From Istiophorus platypterus (taxonomy: Eukaryota > Chordata > Actinopteri > Istiophoriformes > Istiophoridae), in assembly GCA_016859345.1 (NCBI GenBank), contig CM029128.1, forward strand, positions 16,756,104 through 16,820,103: a stretch of 64,000 nucleotides of DNA. Reading direction: 5' to 3'. This document shows, piece after piece, positions 11,346-22,345 of this stretch (positions are counted from its first letter, which is position 1; each line of letters opens with the position of its first letter). The notes beneath the pieces are model-generated. The model had not been told where the DNA came from and did not search any database. It saw only the letters and a list, made by a program, of their open reading frames with translations. A program made the position numbers and the translations under genes.

Positions 11346-13309
11346 TGTATACAGGTGTGATCATAGCCGGTTTATGTATTAGTGCATTCATTCATTTGGT
11401 TGACTGCCCTGGTCTTCTAAACATTTCTCTCAAAACTTTAACTCTACTCTCTGTATTTCATTTTTCATCTGCCTTTAGATTACAGGTGGACCCCGTTTCC
11501 TCGCCAGTATGGAACTGTTGATCCTATGTCAGTGCAAGCTCCCTCAGGGAAATCAGAGAGCTTTGCATCACTCAAACTAGAGCTACGCTGCAGAATGTGA
11601 CCTGAATGGGTTTGTTTAGTTATAGATCCAATATCTCTATACAAGATGAGTGATGTTGAATCACTGAAGCAACATTGAATCAAAAGAATATGTGTATGAC
11701 TGTGTTACTTAGTGTTGTTTTCAGCCACGCAAGGTGGGTTCTTCCAGCCGAAAAGCTCCAAAAACTTACTGTTAAGGTGTATTAAGGCCGGGAGCAAATC
11801 AACCTTTACCTTGTGTTATTCACACAAATTTGAGCCCTGAACTGTTTGCGCTCGCTGGCCCCAAGAAGTAAATACACCAACTTTAAAAACTTGAGATGTA
11901 AGCTACCCTAGCAACAAACTCACCAACCGTATCTGTAGGCGTGTTCCTGTTTGTGTGTTCAGCTCAGCCTCCGACTGAACTCAGAACTCACCAGAAAGCC
12001 TGGTTCGTTCAGTTATTTCCCTCCAATCTCCCTTTCCCTATCTTCCATTATGTAGCAGACTGATAAAGCCCCAGGATACCTGCAAATCTTTTGAACAATT
12101 TCAGCTCATGTGGACGCTTCTGTTCTGGTTAAATTCGCGTGTAATCACATCTGTCCACTGACTTGTCTAAAATTCACTTGCCGTTCTGTCTGAACAGACA
12201 ATAAGGTGCATGTCCAGTGCTGAGCACCACACAAACTTAGCGATCACTCAGCAAAGCGCAAAGGGGCTCTAAGGAGAATGAATATTGGACTAACATTAAT
12301 CAATTGTTCAGATACATAACTTTTTATCAATAATAATGTTGCTCTTTATCTGTTGGATAACTAGCTAATATCTTTAGGTGTAGCATATAGACTTAAAAGG
12401 TGATTACCTACATTGTTTTTTTACTTTGTTTTTGCTATCCCCAAGTATTAAGACTCATTGTTCAGGTAGCTCAACAGGCAACCCGGCATCGCCCAAATAG
12501 ACACACCAATATACGTAAATAATTAAAATTAGAATAAATACAAATGAAAAAAAAAAAAAAAAACAGTAATGTGCTCTATCAAAACTACAGTATTCTGGGC
12601 AAAATGGAAAATGGATGATTTGCAAAAGTTATTCCGTCTGCTATACTTCTATGTTCGTGCATAACATTCTCCCTTGGGGTCAACTGCACAGAGATATGGG
12701 TTGCTGAAGATATCTGTGTCAGAAGACACATTTATTTTTCCACTTACACATTCATATCTTTAGCCTGTGTGACCATATAATGATTCTGGCATGTAACTGT
12801 AATCTCTACTCATGAATAATTTCTTTGTGGGCTACTTATCTTGATTTACACCAATGTCGGGATAAAACACTGAGCGTACTATAGAACATATCCTAATTGT
12901 TGAGATTATATCTGACTTCCTGCCTCGACTCAACTCTGCCTCTTTTCCTTAGCCTGTTTCAGAAAGTGATAAAACATTTTTTTGGCTTTTCCGGCCTTTT
13001 TCTGGCTCACTTTCATTATTTAAATTTCGCTTTTTAAATCCAAATTTGTCGCCCCGTTGTGCCATGTAAAAGAGAACAAAGTCCAAAACTGAGTGCAGTT
13101 TTGTCAACAGTGATCATGTGTTTCCCAGCTTTTTCGTTGTCTCTGACAACAGCGCAACATTTTGGAAAAATACTGTATTTGTTCTCTCTTTTGGAAACTT
13201 TTTTCAGCATCAGCAAGTCCAATTTTTTTTTCACTATCTTCTCATGCATAGTGTACTGTATCTTTTTTCATCAATGAAACTTTTTCACACCGAAGAAAGA
13301 TCCATTTAG
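11346..13309. other. Stretch without a recognised gene
   Basis: No gene was recognised. An A17 run lies at 12547-12563. The overlapping plus and minus frames around 13034-13309 are AT-rich and lack domains. The segment 11700-12060 is slightly richer in GC but shows no clear coding frame. Confidence 0.6.
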
Positions 13310-13525
13310 ATATACCTGGCAGAATTAGTCAAGCCAACTCAAAAGGTACTTTCTACCATCGTTCACTATTTTTTCCCTATTCTTTCCCCATTGGTGTTCA
13401 ACTGGGTTGACATCTGGTGACTGTGAAGGTCATAGCACATGATTCACATCATTTTTATACTCGTCAAACCGTTCAGTGACCGCTTGTAACCTATGGATGG
13501 GGGCATTGTCATCCTGTTTCTCCGT
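13310..13525 (-). pseudogene. Tc1-like transposase fragment, C-terminal part
   Basis: Tc1/mariner transposases cut and paste their element with a DDE/D catalytic triad. The minus strand encodes DDNAPIHR (plus-strand 13490-13513), the usual second-aspartate region, then SPDVNPVEHQWG (around 13385-13420), the third acidic region. A stop separates the two motifs (…NHVL*PSQSPD…). Only about 70 codons remain of the roughly 340 usual for the family; the DNA-binding half and first aspartate are absent. No terminal repeats were found beside it. A fragment of the same subfamily (NAPIHR, SPDVNP) lies at 63610-63970 on the opposite strand. This is a dead relic. Confidence 0.85.
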
Positions 13526-14127
13526 TCATTTTTCACATTTTTCCATTAATTTGCCACCTGTGTGTATGTATGTATTTATGTATTATGTATTTTATGGCCA
13601 TGTGTAAGATCAAGACTGGAGAATAAAGATTGAATGTATACTTGGAATTATTTGACATGTGGAAATGAAATTACTCAGTCTAACCATAATGCCTCCCAGA
13701 GCGAGAAGCGCGGAGTGTGCACTGCTGGGGATTAGCGTCTGTAATAGGGTTTTGAGGATAGTCAGGATTTCAGATCTGGAGCGATATGTTACCAGGGGTA
13801 AACACCAGGCATGGGACTAGAGGATTTAGCCAGCAAAGGCTTCCCCCTCCATGTGGAATGAGTATCACTGTGTTCTAAAGTACAGCCATTTCCCACGGTC
13901 ATTTACTCAAGCATCTCCAGTGGGGATTTGGTTATCCTCTCTGAAAGGGCACTGTAGTCTTATAATACTGCCCCTGCATGAGCTCGGGTTAGAGGGAGGA
14001 AGAGATAATGATTGGGAGAGAGATATGAATAGAGAGTCAAAGAGAGAGAAAGAGGGAAAAACAATAAAAAAGAGAAAGCGACTGAGTCGTGACCTGCCTG
14101 TTGTATGGACATTTTTAAAACCAGTGT
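13526..14127. other. Stretch without a gene; low-complexity tracts
   Basis: A TGTA/TTTA-rich tract lies at about 13562-13600 and a purine-rich (GA/AAG) tract at about 14000-14082. The 96-codon frame at 13851-14141 is Lys/Arg/Glu-rich because of the purine tract and has no recognisable domain. Confidence 0.6.
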
Positions 14128-14360
14128 GTAAAGTACATTAACTCAACTACAGCTACTTGGGTATTTTAATTTTATACCTCTACTCCATTATGTTTCAGAG
14201 GGCAACTGTGAGGGAAATATTGTACATTTTGAAGACCAACTTACAAAATATGATTCATTGTTCTTTTTTAACTTGCCAACAGTAATTTTCACCACCTTGA
14301 CCAGCTACAGTATTAAAGTGCTCCTCATATGTTTTGAATAAATTAACAACAATTATCGCT
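14128..14360 (+). repeat. Interspersed fish repeat of the 'acttgagtatttt' type, copy 1
   Basis: The phrases 'agctacttgggtattttaat', 'tacctctactccattatgtt', 'tcagagggcaactgtgaggg', 'aaatattgtacatttt' and 'accttgaccagctacagtat' occur in the order of a widespread teleost repeat that I recognise from memory. The copy is diverged and non-coding, with class unknown. The homologous segment at 20082-20340 supports a family. Confidence 0.55.
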
Positions 14361-15674
14361 ATAAAATCTCAGACTTTTGGTGTCAGATTTTGGGACAAAA
14401 CTGTATAAACCATATGTAGTAAATTACACTTGCAAGTGTGAAAATACAGCTCAATACGGTGTAACAAGATAAAAATACGAGGAAAAAAATTCTTTGAGTG
14501 AAACAAAACAATTATTTTGTCCTGCACTAGAGGTGTTCAATCAAAAAACACAAACTGGAGGCATTTTTTGTTGAAAACATTTCTATATTTCCAAGCCCTA
14601 ACAAAATGTCTATGCACGATTCCTAGTTGTATGAGAGCATTCATTTTACACTGGTCTCTTACTATTTTCATTGATTCATATGGAATTTAATTTTCATTCC
14701 ATGCAATTTTTCCTCACGGCTCATCTTCCTCATGATTGATCAATACTATCGGTTTATAGCCTACAGAAATTAAATTTTACAAATAAAAATTTAAGAGCTT
14801 CATGCTTGCTTTGCTGACAGTGGTCCTATACACACAAAACAATCACCTTTAGATCTTTTTAAATTGTATTCAGGCCTTTTTCTATATGGGATTTTGGCTA
14901 CATGCAGCTGACACAACCTCTTTGTAAACCTAGAGCACCAACCTTTCCACATTGTATATTTTAAGTACTTCTCTCGCCATTGTTGTAAACTGCATATTTG
15001 AAGTCTTATAACACTGATCACTTTAGTTTCCATGGTGAGGGGGCAAACTCCTAACCCTTGCCCTCAAGGTGCTAATGCTATGTTTTATCCACTGATTGGC
15101 TCAAGATCACTAAAAGCACCATTCCCGCTCACACAACTACACAACTACAACACTACAGCGAAACAGAGGCTCACCAAGTAGACATGTTGGGAGACAGATG
15201 GAGTCAGAGAGCGTGTTGGGACTGTCTGAAATGAGCTTCACATCTGCCGCTCACAAGGAATCGGGCCACAGACGGTCGGGGATTACACGGTGGAAAGGAG
15301 GGAGTTTGTAAGAATCTCAGTTAAACTTTAACCTCTCTGACCCAGAGGTGGAGGAGAGATGAGCGTCAGAGCAGAAAAGCCAGAGAGACAGGTCCGTTTG
15401 TGAAATGAATGAATGCAACCGTGCAAGAAAGGTGAGATGCAAGCCGCAGTTGTTCCCTACTTGTATTTAGTTAATCAAATTAATTAAACATGCACTCAAC
15501 CATTGTAAATGACACATTTTTCAAATGCATCTAATATAATTAAATTTAATTAACACACTGCACTTGACTAATTGGTAAGTGTGGGGCTTTGAAAAACAGG
15601 CAAGCAATTATGTTTTCTCGCATTGTCTAGAGTGTGTTCATAAGCAAATATAAGAAAATGTTTCTTCTTATACA
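14361..15674. other. AT-rich stretch without a recognised gene
   Basis: No gene was recognised. A 77-codon minus-strand frame (14800-15033) lacks a known motif. The segment 15480-15560 is rich in TTAATTAA-like words, which need not be functional in AT-rich DNA. Confidence 0.6.
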
Positions 15675-16545
15675 CTACTAGTCTAAAGTTTTAGAACATC
15701 CCCATTTCTCCAGTTTTTATTAAAATTTAAACATTTCAAGTCCAGTGAATTTTAATGGTGCAAAGCTCAGTGGTAAACTGACCAAGGTAAAAAAAAAAAA
15801 AAAAAAAAAAAAAAGATTAGGTCACGAACACCTGAAAAAATCATGTAAATTTCATAGTAAACAGGCGTTTTTCAAGTATTAAGAAATTAGTTGACTTCTA
15901 GCTTTCTAGCGGCAATGGAAGTCAAAGAAGACTTGAAAGTTAATGCAAATAATTCCCACAGGTGCCCCCATTTGCTGATTACTTACAAACCCACTGTCTT
16001 TGCAAACGCAGTGTATGAAAAGACTGTTACTACACCCTCTGATGCATGATCAGGGTAACACTGAACTGCTGGTAATACTGAAATTTGACTGTATGTTGCT
16101 ATCAAAATGATGAGATAAAGGCAAGTAACAAAGAAAGACAGACTGGTTGGTCTGGGGTTTTTCCTCCAGCAAGATAATGACCCAAAAACAAAAGAATACC
16201 ATCAATTATTGGAAGACCAGCACAGTCTCCAGACTTAAACCCAGTGGAGCTGGTTTTGGATGAACTTGGCAGAAGGTGGAAACAAAGCAGCCATGAAGTG
16301 AAACACATTTGTTGGAACTCCTGCAACAGTGTTAAGAAAAACTTTCAAAACAATGTTAAATTTCCATTGTAGAGAGAGCGTCACAAGTGTGTTTGGCTGC
16401 TGGTAGAATCAAAAATTTAGACTTAAGTTGGTTCAGCAAGAAGATTCCAGGATTACTCAAAAAAAATCTTGATTTTAAATTTGTTCTATGCTTTAATTTC
16501 AGAAACACTGAGACATTGAACTATGTAAATGTATATAACAGCTGG
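15675..16545 (+). mobile_element. Tc1-like DNA transposon with large internal deletion
   Basis: The left end begins 'tacactactagtctaaag' and 'ttttagaacatccccatttc', wording typical of the terminal repeat of a fish Tc1-like family. A short N-terminal remnant reads KKDRLVG near 16130-16155. It runs directly into QQDNDPK at 16170-16190 (second catalytic aspartate), then in another frame SPDLNPVEL at 16226-16252 (third acidic region). More than half of a normal transposase, including the first aspartate, is therefore missing between about 16155 and 16165. A frameshift separates the two remaining catalytic motifs. The tail runs through 'ttccattgtagagagagcgt' to about 16545; the right terminal repeat is not clear. 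An A26 run lies inside. It cannot code for transposase but could once have been mobilised in trans. Confidence 0.8.
15789..15814 (+). repeat. Poly(A) tract, 26 A
   Basis: An uninterrupted A run inside the 5' part of the deleted Tc1 element. It is probably replication slippage at a shorter A-rich spot of the parent element rather than a retrotransposon tail. Confidence 0.95.
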
Positions 16546-18234
16546 CATTATGGAGGTGGTGGAACTGTTGAATATCTTGGACTTTAATGTCACCAACACA
16601 TGTGCACGACACATGAGAGGCACTTATCAAGCTGAAGCTATTTTAATTAGGCATAATCACAGGACGTTGGAAAAAAATAACTGGGGTGATTCTTGAAGTT
16701 TTTAGGGACTAAAGTATATTTGAATAACAAACAGAAAAACTTGCCTCTTGAAGTGGGAAGCCAGGAGGGACGTTTGATGCCTGTTGAAGTATCTTCACCA
16801 GAGCACTGACAAGAGAAAACTGTCATACATCCTTTAGGTGAAACGTTGATCACTGCTGCCTTAATTGCAGCTACAGTGACAGAAATTCACTTCCAAATGC
16901 GGCTTTTTGTTGTGTATGATATACAGATATTCTCTTGAGACATCATCTGTCTAAATGTTCGTTTTCATGTTACTATGATCCCAATGATACAAATAAAATC
17001 TATCACTATGAAAAACCTCATTTCTGTAGAATTTTTCAAAAACAAGTGCTTTGATACGTATAAAACAGATGCAGACAATAGGATAACGAAAATTTTTAAG
17101 AGCATAAATAAAAATATAGTAAAACTATATATGTTCTAAACCAATGGAGTATGGAGTAAAAGATAGATGTTTGCATAAACCTTAAAGATAAGGGTGTGCA
17201 TATATAACCTGTGTGTGCTGGTCATACTCTTAAATTTTGCCTAAGATAGAAATGTTTGACACAAGAAAGTCAGACATGCATGAGTTATCAAGTTTATAAT
17301 CCTGCGCCACCTGTGTTCAAAAGTGAAGGAGAATGAATCTTTTCTCCACTCTTCGAAAATGCTTGTGTTCAGCCGAATGTAACTCATTTCACTTTGAATC
17401 TAAAATTGGCCCACATGCAGAGCTTTTTCTCAAAGCTACTTATGGTAAGCAACGGAGGCAGCCAACTTTAAAGGAGCAGTTGTTCGATGAATAAGGAAAA
17501 TGCCACACTGCAGATGTTCATACCGTAGGGGTAGGTGAAGAGAGATAACATTAGCCAAAAACTGTTGGGGTGCAACTTCCCCAAAGCCACTGGAAAGGAA
17601 CTTTGCGACGATTCCCAAATTCAGCAGCCTTCAGACACCTTAAAGTTGTGCATGGCTCTAATCTGATGAGCTAGAGCACAAGTGGTTAGGTTTGTAGAGT
17701 GATCTGCTGGAAACAAAGATGGACAGTGTTGCATAGCAGGAGAGGGTAATGGTGACACAAAAAGAAAACAACTGCCCAAAGAGATTCGACAGAACATTTT
17801 CAGGCCGAGTGTGAGCACCCAGAAAAAAGGACTCGGGACATCAGGTTCGTATGATCAGATCTCCAGAGTCAACTGTCAACTACTAAGATGAAGCCTTTAT
17901 TTCATACATAGTTAACATTTGCCGTGTTCTCTGCTATTAATTCAGATTGGTCGAGATTTTACCATTAATACCACTTGTCTTCATTTGTCAGCATATTGTC
18001 TATCTGCTTACTGTGGTTTAAAGTTTAACTGATTACATCTCTTTTTTTTAGCTGTTTCCTATTAGTTCTGTCCTTTGTAATTAACAACTTTTGTTCTTTG
18101 AGATACAATACTGAGATACAGAGATACAGACTCCTTGACCTTCTGCAGACTTTATTGTGTTGAAGTTTTAATTTTAAATGAATACCAGAGACATTTTCCC
18201 ATCCCAACTAAACTCAATAATTCATGGTAACATA
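16546..18234. other. Stretch without a recognised gene
   Basis: No gene was recognised. Segment 17440-17830 is somewhat richer in GC and has frames on the minus strand (17436-17618, 17621-17818) with no motif; it may be an unrecognised repeat. The remainder is AT-rich. Confidence 0.6.
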
Positions 18235-19185
18235 GTGAAAAATATGTTTTTAGAATTTTTTTGCTAACTGATAAAAAAACAAAAATTGAAATCTCTCATT
18301 TACAAAAGTATTAAGAGCCCTAATTCAGTGCTTCATAGAAGCAGCAATTACAGCTTTGAGTGTTCTCGGGTGAGACTCTGAAAGCTTTACACACCTAAAA
18401 CTCAAGGACAGTCAGAGGCCTTTCCCAAAGCCACTCCGTCGCCTTGGCTGTTAGCTTTAGGTCATTGTCGTGCTGAAAGCTGAACTTTCGTCACAGTCTC
18501 AGGTCACTAGGGCAGGTTTCCTTCAAGGACCTCTCTGTGTTCGGCTGTACTCATCCTTCCCTCAACTCTGACCGGTCTCCCTAATCTTGTTGCTGACAAG
18601 CACCCCCATCGCATCACCTCTATGCTTCACTGTAGTGATGGTATTAGCCAGATGATGAGCATCATATATTGGATATCTGCCCATAAGGTTCTGTTTTTTT
18701 CTCAGATCAGAGAGTATTTTTCCTCATGCTCTCAGTCCTGTACATTCTGTTAGGCAAACTTGGGCTGTCTTATGTCTTTTACTCAAAGTGGCTTCTGTCT
18801 AGCCACTCTGCCATAAAGGCCTGATTGATAGATTGCTGCTAGGATGGTCATCCTTCCATCGGGTTCCCCCACGTTTGCAGATAATTTCTGAAGCTCTGCT
18901 CGAGAGACCAGGAAGAGGCCTGGTGGTTCCAGACTTCTTCCATTTCACAAAAATTGAGGCCCCTGTGCTCCTGGGAACTCTCAAAGCTTTAGTAATGATT
19001 TTATACCCTTGCCCTAATCTATGCCACATCATAGTTTTATTGCAGAGAGTTGCTTGGACTTGATGGCTTGGTTTTTGTCCTGACAATCAGTGTGCCTTTC
19101 TAAACTATGTCCAATATATTCACTTAGCCTGGGTGGACTCTAATCAACTTCTAGTCAAATCTCTATGATAATTAAAGCAGATATA
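18235..19185 (-). pseudogene. Tc1-like transposase pseudogene, nearly full span
   Basis: Read on the minus strand, the order is that of a fish Tc1 transposase. An N-terminal helix-turn-helix stretch (GQGYKIITKALRVPRSTGAS, then a WKKSGTT-type linker; plus-strand about 18920-19005) is followed by a LWQSG-type segment (18800-18815). The first catalytic region lies near 18691-18720, where the usual W-S-D-E-T has become stop-S-E-K-K, losing the first aspartate. The second region FQHDND is intact at 18461-18480. The third region (SPDLNP…) is absent: sequence jumps near 18398 from 'ctgtccttgag' to the C-terminal 'gtgtaaagctttc' part. The 3' flank 'aatacttttgtaaatgagag' fits the element's terminal region. 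At least one deletion, several stops and a lost catalytic residue make it inactive. The plus-strand frame at 18833-19063 is its shadow. Confidence 0.88.
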
Positions 19186-20081
19186 TCTTTATAAATGATA
19201 ATAAAAAAAACTACCCACAGTTAGAGTTCATATTTTAGGTGTGCACGAGTCAAATAGAGTGATTAGTTATCTAAGTAATTTCAGAAAGATCTGATAAGCA
19301 AATGAGAATTCATTGTTTTGCACGTTTTATTTTCTCAAAACATTCATATTAAGACAGAGACGTTGCATTCCTCCCAGCTATCCTTGAATATCACTGAATC
19401 GGCTAAATCTTTTCCTTGATATTCCTTCCTTATCCTTGATAATCTTGTCTGCCATTAAAAAAAAACAAAAAAAAAACCAGATCTTGTTCCAAGTGAGTTC
19501 TCTTCGTGGACTAATATAAAGGGAGTTGAATGATTGCTGCCTTTTGCATATCACACCAGGAGCAGAAATGCGAATAAAATGAAATAAGCAGAATTAGCAG
19601 CCAGTGTGCCAAGCTAAAAACACCTCCATGCTCCCTATCCATATATCTTAACACTTGGACAAACACCCTCATTAACTGGTTTTGAAAGATTCATTAACAA
19701 GGGCATTAATAGATAGGTTGTAGGTGAAGTGTTAGATGCTCTTCATCTTCTCGGAATAGACCTTTGATTTGCAGAGTCACGGCTACAAAGTCCCTGGCTT
19801 TTACACTCATATGGACTGGCACACCGCCAGCAGAGCAAGCTCAGGACAATGAGCTACACTGTGACCTATCACCCTAGAGCCCCCTGACCAGAGCCCCCTA
19901 ATTGGCTGCTTTTCTCCCTCACACTGTGTTACCCATTCCAATTACAGCCCTGTGTTTGCATGCTGCTGAGTGCACTGGAGAGCTGCACACAGATCAGGCA
20001 GAAGTGGGGGATCAGACACTGGTGCAAAGACAGAGGAAGAGAGCTAGATATGAAGAGATAGGAAGGAGACAGAGGGCATTC
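19186..20081. other. Stretch without a recognised gene
   Basis: An A-rich tract lies near 19457-19478. No coding motif was found. Confidence 0.6.
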
Positions 20082-20340
20082 ACTCAAGTGCCCTACTTAA
20101 GAATCATACGTTTTTATACTTCTACTACACTGTAATGATAAAGGGAAACAGTGTAATTTTTTACTTCCCTACATATACTTGGTTGCTACCTACCTTAGAG
20201 AATATGTATGATTTATATAACATTAAAAAACATAATCACCTCGTAAATTATGATGGGTATTTTGATCTCAAATGACTCAAAATATACAGACACATTTAGT
20301 TCCACCTCAAATGGGATATAGCTTTAGCTCATGCAGGGTG
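20082..20340 (+). repeat. Interspersed fish repeat of the 'acttgagtatttt' type, copy 2
   Basis: The phrases 'actcaagtgccctacttaag', 'tatacttctactacactgta', 'acttccctacatatacttgg' and 'aaattatgatgggtatt', then 'tagttccacctcaaatggga', follow the same family as 14128-14360 with heavy divergence. Non-coding; boundaries approximate. Confidence 0.45.
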
Positions 20341-22311
20341 CTGAATACATGATTTTACATACATTAGCTGATTAGCATCAGCTGCTTCATTCACGCTTCA
20401 GCAGCTGCTTGGCTACCATTTTACCAGAAACATTCAATCTTATTAAAGTGTTCCAATGTACTGTAACTTGATGCTCTTCACCAACACGTTTCTGACAAAC
20501 TCATGGCAAAGCCATGTGCGGCTGCAGCCCCCTCCACCTATCTAACCTCCTCCTCTAACATTCACACGTGTATTAATTTAAGGGGGATTCATTCTTCCAA
20601 CCTAATCCCCGTTGCTGCTCGTATTCTCTGAGAGCTCCCTCATAGAGCAGAGGCCTTTTTTTTTTTTTTTGCCAAGTCTCATGTTCTACTCACACCAGTT
20701 ATCCCGATAAAATCCAGTTACGTTTTATTAACAATGAATTCTGCTCTAAGATCCCTTATGTGTGGGCCTGCTGCTCGGTGTGAGACTTCTACCAACTCTG
20801 TTGTAAATGTCTGGCTAATGAAATGCATGAAACAATACAGCCAGCGTTAGCTTACAAAGCCAGCAACAAACCTGCTAGCAGATTTTAACATCTAGCTAGA
20901 ATGTGCATTGGGTTGCGGTCCAGCTCTAAGTTTTCTTAGTTGCATTTACACTTGGCACATCAGGCCACTATCTGATTTTAAGCAGCTAAATAGATTTTTT
21001 TTTTTTTATTAGCTGAGTACATATTGCTTGTATATTTTATAGCTTGAGAAATGTTCTAAAGCAGGTCTTTTAACCGTAACGCAGTACACGACGGTATTTC
21101 TATTTTTACTTTGGTAAAGGATTTGATTACCTCCCACACCACTTGGGGAGAGATAGACGACAGATAAGGGAATGAAATGGAATAGAGAGGAAACAGCGAG
21201 GTTCAGAATCCACTCAGAGCTGGGAAACTGGGCTAAGAGAGAAATGGAGGACAAAGGTGGATGGGGGAGAAACTGAGAACACCATAGAAAGACATACAGA
21301 TACAGGGGACAAACACAAATAAGAAATCTTAACACAGAGAGGGGAAGATGGAAGTGGAAATGAATATATGTGGGCAGTCAGTGAGTTTTCTGATCAGGAC
21401 AACGGGCTCCTATCACACACATGCTGTCAGAGCAGGAAGGAAACAGGCCTGATGGATTTGTATGATAGATGTGTGGACGTATGGAGCCGCAGCCCCAGCT
21501 GCTGGGCTTAATGAAATGTGTCCCACTACAAGATAGAGCGCTCTGATTTAAACACATCCTGCCATGCCATTCCTCTTTCCTTAATACAGCCAGAAAGAGC
21601 GGATGCCACCATCAGGCCCCTTCCTCTGTTTGTCTTCCTATTTGAAAGTCTGCCTTTTCATTTGGAACCAATCCCCCTGTCTCTCATCTCGCCCTGAAAT
21701 GAATCATGCTTCTATTCTCTGCACCTTTAGATCATCGACAAGTCAAACTTGATCTGAAATGCGCTTTGTTGTTTTTCGTTTTTAGCCTGATTTGGCGCTC
21801 CAGTGCACCTTCAGCATGTGTCACATTTAAAAAGTATTTATTCTAAATCAGCACAGTTAGAACATGACATAAAATAAAAGGTTGTATATTACTTATTTTA
21901 TAAATGTAGAGTATCAAGAGAAGAAGAGAAAGGCGAGTTTTCATCCAGTTTTATCACTGGCTCTCATTTCTTCTCCCCTGTGGCATCCATCGTTTCCCTG
22001 TCGCTTCCTCTCCTTCCCTGCTCATTTCCTTCTCTATCACTTCACCCTCACTCCTCCTGACTCTTTTCCTCTCTGTGTATCTTGTCCCTCAGGGCTCGGT
22101 AGTCCTGTTTTTCTGCAGGAGTTCAGGGCATAAGGCCAAGGAGAGTCCTCGTCAGCCAAGTGTTTACAAAGCTTTCTGCCATGTCAACAAGGACAAATTG
22201 TTTCTCTGTTACTTCCCAGATCCCAAATTTTAACATTGCTACCCACCTTTTTACTTGAAGGCCAGCCTGCATCTCTACAATCCGTGTCCTTCAGCGCCTT
22301 CATCTGTGTGT
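20341..22311. other. Stretch without a recognised gene
   Basis: T-rich runs lie at 20656-20670 and near 20996-21008. Segment 21120-21350 is purine-rich on the plus strand, so the 108-codon minus-strand frame (21009-21335) is Leu/Phe/Ser-rich and membrane-like only through composition. No domain was recognised. Confidence 0.6.
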
Positions 22312-22345
22312 ACATGTGTGTGTGTGTGTGTGAATGTGTGTGTGA
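22312..22345 (+). repeat. Interrupted (TG)n microsatellite
   Basis: A TG dinucleotide tract interrupted once by 'aa', followed by a GC-richer unique block (22370-22560). Confidence 0.9.

Noticed and set aside
18833..19063. 76-codon plus-strand frame
   Set aside because: Shadow of the minus-strand Tc1 N-terminal region.
21009..21335. 108-codon hydrophobic minus-strand frame
   Set aside because: Strand composition bias (purine-rich plus strand) explains it; no signal peptide or domain.
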